From Rhodocyclaceae bacterium UBA2250 (GTDB taxonomy: Bacteria; Pseudomonadota; Gammaproteobacteria; Burkholderiales; Rhodocyclaceae): a stretch of 64,000 nt of DNA. Shown in pieces: positions 51,842 through 59,952 of the stretch. Positions within the stretch are counted from its first letter, which is position 1. Every line of letters begins with the position of its first letter. The notes below the pieces were generated by a model. It saw only the letters and a list, made by a program, of their open reading frames with translations, did no database searches and was not told the DNA's origin. The stretch lies in NCBI GenBank assembly GCA_002347285.1, contig DDXW01000042.1, forward strand, positions 20,443 to 84,442. Direction: 5' to 3'. The translations under genes were made by a program, and so were the position numbers.

Positions 51842-52144
51842 ATGAACGAACTGCAAGCGAACCTGGAACAGCCCCCGGCCCGCATGGTGGCCGGCGCTCT
51901 CGCCCACCTCTCCCGCCACATGGAAACCGGCTGCCAGCGTTCCGCCTATCTGGCGGCGATGCTGCTGGAGAAGGTGGCCAACGATGCGGAGGCCGATGAC
52001 CATCTGCGTCGCCACGCGCGCGAACTGGTCGAGATTCTCGACCGCGACGGCGAGCATGACAGCAGCACGTCGCACGAGGCCCTGCCGGAGCGTCGCGCCG
52101 GCGCGCAGGAAAGCGCGACCGAGATGCCGATGGGCGCCTTCTGA
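51842..52144 (+). CDS. Small hypothetical protein downstream of feoB
   Basis: A 100-residue soluble protein, helical in its first 75 residues (QPPARMVAGALAHLSRHMETGCQRSAYLAAMLLEKVAND) and acidic and disordered after that. It has no FeoC winged-helix pattern that I can see. AAGGAG before ATG 51842 and the 43-base gap from feoB make it part of the feo operon. Possible accessory or regulatory role, unproven. A repeat copy lies just after its stop. Confidence 0.7.
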   Translation: MNELQANLEQPPARMVAGALAHLSRHMETGCQRSAYLAAMLLEKVANDAEADDHLRRHARELVEILDRDGEHDSSTSHEALPERRAGAQESATEMPMGAF

Positions 52145-52167
52145 GCCGCCTCGCCGGCGCCGAGTTT
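52145..52167 (-). repeat. Dispersed 23-bp repeat, copy 11
   Basis: 22 of 23 match. It lies in the gap between two convergent genes; its AAA end overlaps the first base of the TAA stop of the DUF3501 gene. Confidence 0.85.
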
Positions 52168-52742
52168 TATGCGAGATCGGCGGCCAGCGAATCGCGCGTC
52201 GCCGATGCCAGGGTGGTCTCGGCCTGGTAGTTGGGGTGGTCGATGCCGACGCGGATCGCTGCGCCGTTCTTCACTGCCTGGCACATCCCGGGCGTCAGCT
52301 CGAAGCGCAGGAAGTGGACAGAAGCAGTCTTTTCCTCGGTCTCGCGGTCGAGATCCTCGTTGGCGATCGGCGTCACGCGCGCGAAATCGGCGACCTGCAC
52401 CCAGACCGCCTTCTCGATGCCGAGCAGCCTCGCGAGCTGGATCTTGCGCTCCGCCTCGTCGGGAAACTCGATCATGAAGGTCGCCTTCCAGTTGCTGCCG
52501 TCCGGGATCAGCGGGTTGTAGACGTCGAGCTCCTCCTGGATCGCCTCGGGCTCGAACATGCGTTCGAGGCGCAGCATCTCCTGCACCTGGTACTGCATCG
52601 TCAGCTTGTCCTCGAAGTGCAGCGTGGCGTGCGGGCCGACCGGCACGATGCGAATCTTCTTGTGGGCGATGACCTTGGCGCGAAACTCGGGGCGCACGCG
52701 GGCGTACTGTTCGAGGCTGAACAACTGGTCGTGGGTGAGCAT
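52167..52742 (-). CDS. DUF3501 family protein
   Basis: Protein of 191 residues of the DUF3501 family, function unknown. Typical blocks are VGPHATLHFEDKLTMQYQVQEMLRLERMFE, LIPDGSNWKATFMIEFPDEAER and VHFLRFEL, with the end DHPNYQAETTL. It lies four bases downstream of the Fe-S oxidoreductase gene and behind rubrerythrin, a recurring three-gene set in Gram-negative genomes, probably for peroxide or oxygen stress. Confidence 0.88.
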   Translation of the reverse strand: MLTHDQLFSLEQYARVRPEFRAKVIAHKKIRIVPVGPHATLHFEDKLTMQYQVQEMLRLERMFEPEAIQEELDVYNPLIPDGSNWKATFMIEFPDEAERKIQLARLLGIEKAVWVQVADFARVTPIANEDLDRETEEKTASVHFLRFELTPGMCQAVKNGAAIRVGIDHPNYQAETTLASATRDSLAADLA

Positions 52743-52745
52743 GGG

Positions 52746-54077
52746 TCAGACTCCGTAGGCTTTTCTCAGCAGGGTGATCGGGTGCGACGGCGCGCTGCCG
52801 TCGGCGCGCGCATGGCCGATGTGGTGGCCGGCCATCGCGCAGTCGGAACCGTAGTGGTCCGGGGCGTTCTGGTTGATGCGATTGACGACCGGCTTGACGA
52901 TCTTCATCGCGTACTGGTGGTACTCGGTCTTGACGGCGTAGGTGCCGTCGTGTCCGGAGCAGCGCTCGATGATGTCGACCGTGGTGTCCGGCACGAGGGA
53001 CAGGCATTCCTTCGTCTTCGGGCCGATGTTCTGCACGCGCTGATGGCAGGCGGCGTGGTACGACACCTTGCCGAGGCCGAGCTTGAAGTCGGTCTTCAGC
53101 TTGCCTTCCTTGTGGCGCAGCATCAGATATTCGAACGGGTCGTAGAAGGCGTTCTTCACCTTCTGCACGTCCGGGTCGTCGGGGAACATCAGCGGCAGCT
53201 CCTGCTTGAACATCAGCACGCAGGAAGGCACCAGCGCGGTGAGATCCCAGCCGTCATCGACCAGCTTGGCCAGCACCGGGATGTTGGCTTCCTTGGCGAG
53301 GCGCACCGACTGCAGGTCGCCCAACTCCAGCTTGGGCATGCCGCAGCATTGCTCCTTTTGCGCCAGGGTCACAGGAATATTGTTGTGTTCGAAGACGGCG
53401 ACCAGGTCCTCGCCCGGGCCGGGTTCGTTGCGGTTCATGTAGCAGGTGGCGAACAGCGCGACCTTGCCGGTGGTCGGGCCGACCGCCTCGCCCGGCGTGG
53501 CCGGGTCGAGCACCTTGAGGCGGCTGCGCAGCGGCCTGCTGTCGAATTCGGGCAGCCAGGCCTCGCTGTGGATGCCGACCACGCCTTCGAGCACCTTGCG
53601 CACCGCACCGATGCGGTTCACCGCGTTCACCGTCGGCGCGACGATCGGGATGCCGCAGAACTTGCCGACCAGGTCGGTGCTGGTCAGCACCTTGTCGCGC
53701 AGCCTGGTGTCGCCAGTGCGGAAATGTACGGCCTTGGCGCGCAGCATCAGGTGCGGGAAGTCGAGGTTCCACTCGTGCGGCGGCACGTAGGGACACTTCG
53801 TCATGTAGCAGAGGTCGCAGAGATAGCAGTGCTCGACGACCTTCCAGTAGTCCTCCTTTTTGACGCCGTCAACTTCCATCGTTTCCGATTCATCGACGAG
53901 GTCGAACAGGGTCGGGAACGACTGGCACAGGCTGACGCAGCGACGGCAGCCGTGGCAGATGTCGAAGACGCGCTCCATCTCGTGGTACAGCGCCGCCTCG
54001 CTGTAGAACTCTGGGCTCTGCCAGTCGAGCGGGTGGCGGGTGGGGGCCTCGAGGTTGCCTTCTCTTGCTCCGGCCAT
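52746..54077 (-). CDS. Fe-S oxidoreductase, heterodisulfide reductase/GlpC type
   Basis: Cytoplasmic protein of 443 residues with two cluster-binding motifs: CHGCRRCVSLC near residue 42 and CYLCDLCYMTKC near 84, two [4Fe-4S] sites. Two CCG-type domains follow (FATCYMNRNEPG with CCGMPKLE, then YHAACHQR with CSGHDGTY). This layout is shared by GlpC and HdrD-like subunits that pass electrons to quinone or a thiol partner. Its N-terminus contains no transmembrane helix. A GAGGAGG ribosome site precedes the ATG. It is co-transcribed with rubrerythrin and DUF3501. Confidence 0.9.
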   Translation of the reverse strand: MAGAREGNLEAPTRHPLDWQSPEFYSEAALYHEMERVFDICHGCRRCVSLCQSFPTLFDLVDESETMEVDGVKKEDYWKVVEHCYLCDLCYMTKCPYVPPHEWNLDFPHLMLRAKAVHFRTGDTRLRDKVLTSTDLVGKFCGIPIVAPTVNAVNRIGAVRKVLEGVVGIHSEAWLPEFDSRPLRSRLKVLDPATPGEAVGPTTGKVALFATCYMNRNEPGPGEDLVAVFEHNNIPVTLAQKEQCCGMPKLELGDLQSVRLAKEANIPVLAKLVDDGWDLTALVPSCVLMFKQELPLMFPDDPDVQKVKNAFYDPFEYLMLRHKEGKLKTDFKLGLGKVSYHAACHQRVQNIGPKTKECLSLVPDTTVDIIERCSGHDGTYAVKTEYHQYAMKIVKPVVNRINQNAPDHYGSDCAMAGHHIGHARADGSAPSHPITLLRKAYGV

Positions 54078-54172
54078 GACGGTTCCTCCTCTGCGCGGAT
54101 CGTTGTGGGGATGTCGGGGTTGGAGGTGCGCCGCCCGGCGGCTGCATGGCCGCCGGTGTCGTGCGGTGAGGC

Positions 54173-54589
54173 TCAGCCCAGTTCGTTGAGGGCCTTCTGG
54201 TAGCGGTTGGCGTGCGAGCGCTCGGCCTTGGCCAGGGTCTCGAACCAGTCGGCGATCTCGTCGAAGCCCTCCGAGCGCGCATCCTTGGCCATGCCGGGAT
54301 ACATGTCGGTGTATTCGTGCGTCTCGCCGGCGACGGCGGTCGCCAGGTTGGCCTTGGTCGTGCCGAACGGCAGGCCGGTGGCGGGGTCGCCGCAGGCTTC
54401 GAGGTACTCGAGGTGACCGTGGGCGTGGCCGGTTTCGCCTTCCGCGGTGGAGCGGAACAGCGCGGCGACGTCCGCATAACCCTCGACGTCGGCCTTGTTC
54501 GCGAAATACAGGTAGCGGCGGTTGGCCTGGGACTCGCCCGCGAAGGCGTCTTTCAGGTGCTGCTCGGTCTTGCTGCCTTTGAGTTGCAT
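54173..54589 (-). CDS. Rubrerythrin-like diiron protein without rubredoxin domain
   Basis: Diiron four-helix protein that reduces peroxide. At 138 residues it lacks the C-terminal rubredoxin domain of classical rubrerythrin. Helix motifs [21 protein letters not shown] and [21 protein letters not shown] carry the first Glu and Glu-x-x-His ligands, and [20 protein letters not shown] and [16 protein letters not shown] carry the second set. It is the first gene of the operon with the Fe-S oxidoreductase, which may supply electrons in place of the missing rubredoxin. Confidence 0.9.
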   Translation of the reverse strand: MQLKGSKTEQHLKDAFAGESQANRRYLYFANKADVEGYADVAALFRSTAEGETGHAHGHLEYLEACGDPATGLPFGTTKANLATAVAGETHEYTDMYPGMAKDARSEGFDEIADWFETLAKAERSHANRYQKALNELG

Positions 54590-54684
54590 CGTCTTCTCCT
54601 CTTGGTGGGTGATGGAGCACAGAACGCACGCGCACGCGGACGCTCTGACCGACCAATCCTAGAAGCCCGACACGGAGAAGGGAA

Positions 54685-54721
54685 ATTGTTTTTGCCAAAC
54701 AAGGCAATAGACGACAGCTAT
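54685..54721. promoter_or_regulatory. OxyR-type site A, rubrerythrin side
   Basis: ATTG-N7-CAAA-N7-ATAG-N7-CTAT matches the OxyR spacing pattern at 13 of 16 bases. It lies 96 bases upstream of the rubrerythrin ATG (minus strand). Confidence 0.5.
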
Positions 54722-54740
54722 CGAAGCCGCCCGCCCGACA

Positions 54741-54806
54741 ATTGCCAATTACTATCGATTGAATCGCAACAATCAATTGGAGAAATGCTGCGACCGCACA
54801 TAAGAT
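54741..54806 (+). promoter_or_regulatory. OxyR-type site B and ahpC promoter
   Basis: ATTG-N7-CTAT-N7-ATCG-N7-CAAT at 54741-54777 matches the OxyR pattern at 13 of 16. It touches a -35 candidate TTGGAG (54777-54782), followed by -10 TAAGAT at 54801-54806 after 18 bases. An operator touching the -35 is the usual OxyR activator layout. Confidence 0.55.
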
Positions 54807-54871
54807 GTGTCCCGTGCCGTCGCTTATGACCGCAAAAACTTCAAGTCATCACTTACCTAAGGAGAGTCACC

Positions 54872-55435
54872 ATGTCGCTGATCAACACCACCATCAAGCC
54901 CTTCAAGGCGCAGGCCTACCACAACGGCAAGTTCGTCGAACTCACCGACGCCAGCGTCAAGGGCAAGTGGGCCGTCTTCTTCTTCTACCCGGCCGACTTC
55001 ACCTTCGTCTGCCCGACCGAGCTGGGCGACCTCGCCGACCTCTATCCCGAGTTCCAGAAGATCGGCGTCGAGTGCTACGGCGTGTCCACCGACACCCACT
55101 TCGTGCACAAGGCCTGGGCCGATGCGTCCGAGACCATCCGCAAGATCAAGTACCCGATGATCGGCGACCCGACCGGGGCGATCAGCCGCAACTTCGACGT
55201 CATGATCGAGGAAGAGGGCCTGGCGCTGCGCGGCACCTTCGTCATCAACCCGAAGGGCGAGATCAAGGTTTGCGAAATCCACGATCTCGGCATCGGCCGC
55301 GACGCCGCCGAACTGCTGCGCAAGGTCAAGGCCGCGCAGTACATCGAGGCGCACCCGGGCGAAGTCTGCCCCGCCAAGTGGAAGGAAGGCGACGCCACGC
55401 TGAAGCCCTCGCTGGACCTGGTCGGCAAGATCTAA
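54872..55435 (+). CDS. ahpC: Alkyl hydroperoxide reductase subunit C
   Basis: Peroxiredoxin that reduces hydrogen peroxide and organic peroxides, recycled by AhpF. The peroxidatic Cys is C47 in FTFVCPTE and the resolving Cys C166 in GEVCPAKW. The length of 187 residues is normal. TAAGGAGAG at 54858-54866 sets the ATG at 54872. It is followed, after a hairpin terminator, by ahpF. Confidence 0.97.
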   Translation: MSLINTTIKPFKAQAYHNGKFVELTDASVKGKWAVFFFYPADFTFVCPTELGDLADLYPEFQKIGVECYGVSTDTHFVHKAWADASETIRKIKYPMIGDPTGAISRNFDVMIEEEGLALRGTFVINPKGEIKVCEIHDLGIGRDAAELLRKVKAAQYIEAHPGEVCPAKWKEGDATLKPSLDLVGKI

Positions 55436-55486
55436 GCAACACCAACACATAAAACAAAAAAGGGCTATCCCTCAACCCCAACCGAG

Positions 55487-55517
55487 AGGGCGCCCGCCAC
55501 AAGCGGAGCGCCCTTTT
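55487..55517 (+). terminator. Intrinsic terminator or attenuator between ahpC and ahpF
   Basis: Stem AGGGCGC-CCGC / GCGG-(A bulge)-GCGCCCT with a 5-base loop, followed by TTT. Partial read-through would give more AhpC than AhpF, as is known for this pair. Confidence 0.75.
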
Positions 55518-55560
55518 CGGACCCACTCGATAGCTAATCTTAATTGAAAAGGAATCAGCG

Positions 55561-57120
55561 ATGCTTGACGCCAATATGAAAGAACAAGTCCGTGCCTATC
55601 TCGAACGCCTCGAACGTCCGATCGAGCTGGTCGCCGCGCTGGACGACGGCGCAAGCTCGCGGGAGATGCGCGGCCTGCTCGAAGACATCGCCAGCCTGTC
55701 GGACAAGGTCGGCGTGCGTTTCGATGGCGCCGACGAACGCGTGCCTTCCTTCACCGTCGGCCCAGTGGGCGAGGTCGCGCGCATCCGCTTCGCCGGCCTG
55801 CCGATGGGCCACGAATTCACGTCCCTGATCCTCGCGCTGCTGCAGAGCGGCGGCTATCCGCCCAAGACGGACGCCGACACCATCGCGCGCATCCAGCGGC
55901 TGACCGGGGAGTTCCGCTTCGAGGTATACGTCTCCCTCGACTGCCACAACTGCCCGGACGTGGTGCAGGCGCTCAACCTGATGGCGGTGCTCAACCCCGG
56001 CGTCAGCTGCACGATGATCGAGGGTGGCCTGTTCCGCGCCGAGGTCGAGGCGAAGAACGTGCTGGCGGTGCCGATGGTCTTCCTCAACGGTGAGCACTTC
56101 GGCCAGGGCCGCATGACCCTCGAAGAAATCCTCGCCAAGGTCGGCGACGGCGACAGCGCCGCCCAAGCCCACGCGCTGTCGGCGCGCGCGCCCTACGACG
56201 TGCTCGTGGTCGGCGGCGGCCCGGCCGGCGCGGCGGCGGCGATCTACGCCGCACGCAAGGGCATCCGCACCGGCATCGTCGCCGAGCGCTTCGGCGGCCA
56301 GGTGATGGACACGCTGGGCATCGAGAACTTCATTTCCGTCGAATACACCGAGGGCCCGAGGCTCGCGGCGGCGATGGAGGAGCACGTCAAGCAGTACGGC
56401 GTGGACATCATGCGCGGCGAGCGCGCCGCGGCCCTGGTGCCGGCGGCCCAGCCCGGCGCCATGGCCGAGCTGACCCTCGCCAACGGCGCGATCCTTCGGT
56501 CGAAGTCCATCATCCTCGCCACCGGCGCGCGCTGGCGCGAGATGAACGTGCCCGGCGAGGCCGAGTTCCGCAGCAAGGGCGTGTGCTTCTGCCCGCACTG
56601 CGACGGCCCGCTGTTCAAGAACAAGCGCGTCGCGGTGATCGGCGGCGGCAATTCGGGCGTCGAGGCGGCCATCGACCTCGCCGGCATCGTCGGCCACGTG
56701 ACGCTGATCGAGTTCGACACCAAGCTGCGCGCCGACGCGGTGCTGCAGGAAAAGCTGCGCAGCCTGCCGAACGTGAGCATCGTCATGAACGCGCAGACCA
56801 CCGAGGTCACCGGCAGCGACAAGATGAACGGCCTGAACTACAAGGACCGGGCCACGGGCGAGATCCACCGCGTCGAGCTCGAAGGCATCTTCGTGCAGAT
56901 CGGCCTGCTGCCGAACACGGACTTCGTCAAGGACACGCTGACCCTGTCGAAATTCCGCGAGATCGAGATCAACGCCAAGGGCGAGACCTCGGCCACCGGC
57001 GTGTTCGCCGCCGGCGACTGCACCACGCAGCCCTACAAGCAGATCATCATCAGCATGGGCGCGGGCGCGACCGCCTCGTTGTCGGCCTTCGACTACCTGA
57101 TCCGCAACTCCGCGCAGTAA
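55561..57120 (+). CDS. ahpF: Alkyl hydroperoxide reductase subunit F
   Basis: NADH-dependent flavoprotein that recycles AhpC. The N-terminal double thioredoxin-like domain has C128-H-N-C131. The FAD motif [18 protein letters not shown] is near residue 220, and the thioredoxin-reductase-type redox centre C344-P-H-C347 follows, with NAD binding at [17 protein letters not shown]. The C-terminus has [10 protein letters not shown]. The length of 519 residues is normal. It has the full domain set, unlike the second copy about 3 kb further on. AAAGGAA precedes the start. Confidence 0.96.
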   Translation: MLDANMKEQVRAYLERLERPIELVAALDDGASSREMRGLLEDIASLSDKVGVRFDGADERVPSFTVGPVGEVARIRFAGLPMGHEFTSLILALLQSGGYPPKTDADTIARIQRLTGEFRFEVYVSLDCHNCPDVVQALNLMAVLNPGVSCTMIEGGLFRAEVEAKNVLAVPMVFLNGEHFGQGRMTLEEILAKVGDGDSAAQAHALSARAPYDVLVVGGGPAGAAAAIYAARKGIRTGIVAERFGGQVMDTLGIENFISVEYTEGPRLAAAMEEHVKQYGVDIMRGERAAALVPAAQPGAMAELTLANGAILRSKSIILATGARWREMNVPGEAEFRSKGVCFCPHCDGPLFKNKRVAVIGGGNSGVEAAIDLAGIVGHVTLIEFDTKLRADAVLQEKLRSLPNVSIVMNAQTTEVTGSDKMNGLNYKDRATGEIHRVELEGIFVQIGLLPNTDFVKDTLTLSKFREIEINAKGETSATGVFAAGDCTTQPYKQIIISMGAGATASLSAFDYLIRNSAQ

Positions 57121-57133
57121 GCGGCAGGCATGA

Positions 57134-57183
57134 AAACTCGGCGCTGGCGGGACGGTGATCCACCGTCTTGCCAGCGCCATGAC
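57134..57183. repeat. Dispersed repeat copy 12 with opposing arm (hairpin)
   Basis: A full copy (21 of 23, 57134-57156) faces a diverged inverted arm ending near 57183 (CACCGTCTTG then CCAGCGCC). The two can pair over roughly 17-20 bases and follow the ahpF stop, a likely terminator. Confidence 0.75.
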
Positions 57184-57270
57184 TTGGGCTACTTTCTCGT
57201 AATGCACATGGGGATCGGCGGATGTGTATTCCGCCGTGCCGGTGAGGCGGTCGATCGGAATGCGCACAAG

Positions 57271-58449
57271 CTACGGCATTGTCCTGACCACCCTGAGGCC
57301 GAAATCGCGGGCACGGAAATCCGGCGCATAACTGAAGCGCAGGCCGGCACGTCCGGAAAAGGGGCCGGTCAACCACGAGCCACCGCGCAGCACGCGGCTC
57401 TTGCAGTCGGGCTCGTTCCAGGCGTTGCCATCGGTCGGTGCGCCCTCGTAGTTCGGATGCATGCAGTCCTGCACCCATTCCCAGACGTTGCCGTTCATGT
57501 CGTGGAGTCCCCAGGCGTTGGCGGCTTTCTGTCCGACCGGGTGCGGCGGCGTCCCAGCCTTGCCGAACCAGGCCAGCTTGTCGCGCTGGTCGCCGCCGCA
57601 AAAGACCCCGGTACTTGCCGCCCGGCAGGCATATTCCCATTCCGCCTCGCTGGGCAGGCGGTAGGTCTTGCCCGTCCGTGCGCTCAGACGCCGCAGGAAA
57701 TCCTGGACCTCGTTCCAGCTCACGTTCTCCACCGGGCAGGTGTCGCCGCAGCCGGTCGCCTTGCTCGGATTGGCCTTCGCCCCGAGTTCGAACTGCACGC
57801 CGGTCTGTGGCGAAAACGCGCTATGGTCGAACGAGCGGGAGGTCAGGTTCGTGTTGTCGAACGACTTGGAATAACTGCCATAAACCGACACGTTCTTGGC
57901 GACCTTGTACAGCACGGCCGCTCTTGGCGAGAAATGCCGGTCGGTCGGGTAGTTGGGGTTGCTCGTACCGGTGCAGTTGGGGAAACACGCGGCACTGGTG
58001 GTTCCCATGACCAGCACACCCCCGTCCTTGGCCACGTCGTAACGTCCGCCCAGCAGGACTTCCCAGTCGTCGCTCAGCGACATCTGGTCTTGCACGTAGA
58101 GTCCCGAGTCCTGCATGCGGCTTTTCGTGAAAACGTTGGCGCGAGTGCTGTCAAAATAGTTCGCCACCGCCTTCTCGCCGGTGAACTGATAGGTCAGTCC
58201 CGTGCCCGCCAGCGCCTTGTCGAGCGCCTCGCGCAGGCTCAGCTTGCCCTTGACGCCAGGGCTCCGCACGCCCTTGACGGCGCCCTCGGCATAGAAGGGC
58301 TGCAGGTCGGTCTGTTTGGCCAGGGCATCGAGCACCTGGCCGACCGGTTGGGCGGGGATATTGAAATCGTAGGTGGCTTGTTGCGCCTGGACGAAGGCGG
58401 ACGCGACCGCGAGGCAGATGGCGGCGACGGGTTTGCTGAAGTGCTGCAT
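57271..58449 (-). CDS. Chimera: STN domain, TonB-receptor barrel piece, FGE-sulfatase domain
   Basis: One open frame of 392 residues made of three unrelated pieces. Residues 1-23 are a signal peptide. Residues 24-95 are a secretin/TonB short N-terminal (STN) domain of the kind on FecA-like siderophore receptors (NIPAQPVGQVLDALAKQTDL). Residues 96-226 are a middle part of the receptor barrel (GLYVQDQMSLSDDWEVLLGGRYD, YKVAKNVSVYGSYSKSF); plug and most strands are missing. Residues 227-392 are the C-terminal core of a formylglycine-generating-enzyme type domain (NVSWNEVQDFLRRL, YRLPSEAEWEYACRA, GNVWEWVQDC, VLRGGSW). Junctions lie near 58164 and 57771. A GGGAGG site precedes the ATG at 58449. It cannot be a working receptor; probably a decayed locus or an assembly artefact. 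Confidence 0.8.
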   Translation of the reverse strand: MQHFSKPVAAICLAVASAFVQAQQATYDFNIPAQPVGQVLDALAKQTDLQPFYAEGAVKGVRSPGVKGKLSLREALDKALAGTGLTYQFTGEKAVANYFDSTRANVFTKSRMQDSGLYVQDQMSLSDDWEVLLGGRYDVAKDGGVLVMGTTSAACFPNCTGTSNPNYPTDRHFSPRAAVLYKVAKNVSVYGSYSKSFDNTNLTSRSFDHSAFSPQTGVQFELGAKANPSKATGCGDTCPVENVSWNEVQDFLRRLSARTGKTYRLPSEAEWEYACRAASTGVFCGGDQRDKLAWFGKAGTPPHPVGQKAANAWGLHDMNGNVWEWVQDCMHPNYEGAPTDGNAWNEPDCKSRVLRGGSWLTGPFSGRAGLRFSYAPDFRARDFGLRVVRTMP

Positions 58450-58562
58450 GGTTGTGATCCTCCCGAGGTAATGGTGCATTCCTCGGTGAGACCGGCTGGC
58501 GAACGAAAAACCGCCACTGCCGCGCGAAAATCGGAATATTCCTATGCCGGGAACTTGCCAGC

Positions 58563-58585
58563 ACCGTCCCGCCGGCGCCGACTTT
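58563..58585 (-). repeat. Dispersed 23-bp repeat, copy 13 (diverged)
   Basis: 19 of 23 match. It lies in the 200-base gap between the chimera start and the nucleotidyltransferase gene, which otherwise shows no gene. Confidence 0.6.
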
Positions 58586-58649
58586 TCGGCGTTGGCGTTA
58601 ATCGCTGAATGCCTTGCCGCGAATAAGACGGCGGGCTATCCTTGCCGCC

Positions 58650-58964
58650 ATGAATGCCATTGCCGCCATAGAAGAAGCCCGCCGGCGCCTGGTGCAATCC
58701 CTGCACCCGGAGCGCATCGTTCTGTTCGGGTCCCATGCCTGGGGTGTGCCGACCCCGGACAGCGATCTGGATTTGCTGGTGATCGTCGCCGAATCCGACT
58801 TGCCGCCCCACAAGCGCGCCCAGGCCGCTTACCGTTCCCTGTCGGGTCTGGGCGTTCCCTGCGACGTGATCGTCCATACGCGCGCCGAAGTCGAGCGGCT
58901 CGACCGCGTGCCCACGTCGCTGACCCACCGCGCCTTGCGTGAAGGCCGGGTTCTGCATGGATGA
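58650..58964 (+). CDS. MNT nucleotidyltransferase, antitoxin partner
   Basis: Minimal nucleotidyltransferase of 104 residues. The catalytic pattern is complete: GSHAWG near residue 30 then DSDLDLLV, plus the third acid in CDVIVH. In HEPN/MNT modules such proteins modify (AMPylate) and silence the HEPN toxin. The ATG at 58650 fits the family N-terminus; a frame from 58614 has extra basic residues. It overlaps the HEPN gene by eight bases, the usual coupling. Confidence 0.85.
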   Translation: MNAIAAIEEARRRLVQSLHPERIVLFGSHAWGVPTPDSDLDLLVIVAESDLPPHKRAQAAYRSLSGLGVPCDVIVHTRAEVERLDRVPTSLTHRALREGRVLHG

Positions 58965-59358
58965 TGCGACGCGCGGCGAGGTTGCCGCCTGGCTTGCCAT
59001 CGCCCGGCGCGATCTCGATTCGGCAAAGCGGCTGCTCATTGGCGACCCGCCCTATCGCGATACCGCTGCTTACCATTGCCAGCAGGCGGCCGAGAAAGCG
59101 TTGAAGTGTTTCCTGACGGCGACCGGCACGCCGTTTCCGAAAACGCACGATCTGACCACCCTCGTCACGCTTGCCGCCGCAACGGATGCCGCCGCGAAAA
59201 GCTGGGAGGAAGCGGCCATTCTTCTGACGCCTTACGCCACACTGTATCGTTACCCCGACGCTTTTCCCGAGCCTGGCGACGACGACTTGGCAGAAGCGAT
59301 TACAAGTGCCGAGAATCTGTTGAGGGAAGTCGAGGAAATATTGTCGGTACGCCGATAG
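58957..59358 (+). CDS. HEPN domain protein, toxin partner
   Basis: Helical 133-residue HEPN (PF05168-like) protein. The core ARRDLDSAKRLLIGDPPYRDTAAYHCQQAAEKALKCFL is typical, as is HDLTTLV and the end RYPDAFPEP. HEPN toxins of this type cut or modify RNA when not silenced by the MNT partner; the strict RxxxxH RNase motif is not evident in this sequence, so nuclease activity is uncertain. The pair lies between decayed siderophore genes of opposite strand. Confidence 0.85.
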   Translation: MDDATRGEVAAWLAIARRDLDSAKRLLIGDPPYRDTAAYHCQQAAEKALKCFLTATGTPFPKTHDLTTLVTLAAATDAAAKSWEEAAILLTPYATLYRYPDAFPEPGDDDLAEAITSAENLLREVEEILSVRR

Positions 59359-59364
59359 CGCCGG

Positions 59365-59952
59365 TTAGCGCGGATCGATCCGCCAGGTGGATTCGCCGGT
59401 GCGGGCAATCCGCACCGGCAGCGTGGCGGCGATGGTCTGCATGGCCTGCGACAGGTCGCCGATGGGGAAGACGCCGCTCACCTGGGTGTCCAGAACCTTG
59501 GGAGCCGTGACGGTCAGGCTGGCGGGCTGGTAGCGGCCGAGTTCTTCGAGCACTTCGCGCAGCGGCCGAGCCTGGAAGACAAGCTTGCCTTCGCGCCAGG
59601 CGGAGTAGCTGTCGATGTCGACGACCTGCACGGGGCCGGCCGCGCCGTCCGGCGCATAGCCGATGCGCTGCCCGCGCCGCAGGGCGACCGGCGCGGGACT
59701 TGCCGTGCCGGGAACCTCGACTTTGCCGTCGTGCACGGCGATGGCAACGCCGTCCGCGCGGTGGCGGACGTCGAACTGGGTGCCGATGTCGCGAACCTTT
59801 ACCTGGCCGGCGAAGACCTCGAAGGGGCGCATATCGCCATGGGCAACGGTGAACACGGCCCTGCCGCTGACGAGACGAATCTCGCGCTCGCGGCGGGAGT
59901 AATGCACTTGGGCCTCGGAGGCGGTGTCGAGTTCGAGCCGCGAGCCGTCGGC
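59365..59952 (-). pseudogene. fecR: FecR C-terminal remnant
   Basis: The minus strand encodes the last 196 or so residues of a FecR-type anti-sigma regulator: [48 protein letters not shown], and the C-terminal STN-like end with [21 protein letters not shown]. Normal FecR is about 320 residues. The N-terminal anti-sigma and membrane part is absent; the frame runs instead into antisense of a second ahpF fragment at about 59950. No fecI lies near. It is part of the same decayed receptor locus as the STN-barrel chimera. Confidence 0.82.

Noticed and set aside
49207..51921. A 904-codon minus-strand frame over feoAB
   Set aside because: feoA, feoB and the barrel gene are certain on the plus strand; the frame has no plausible domains.
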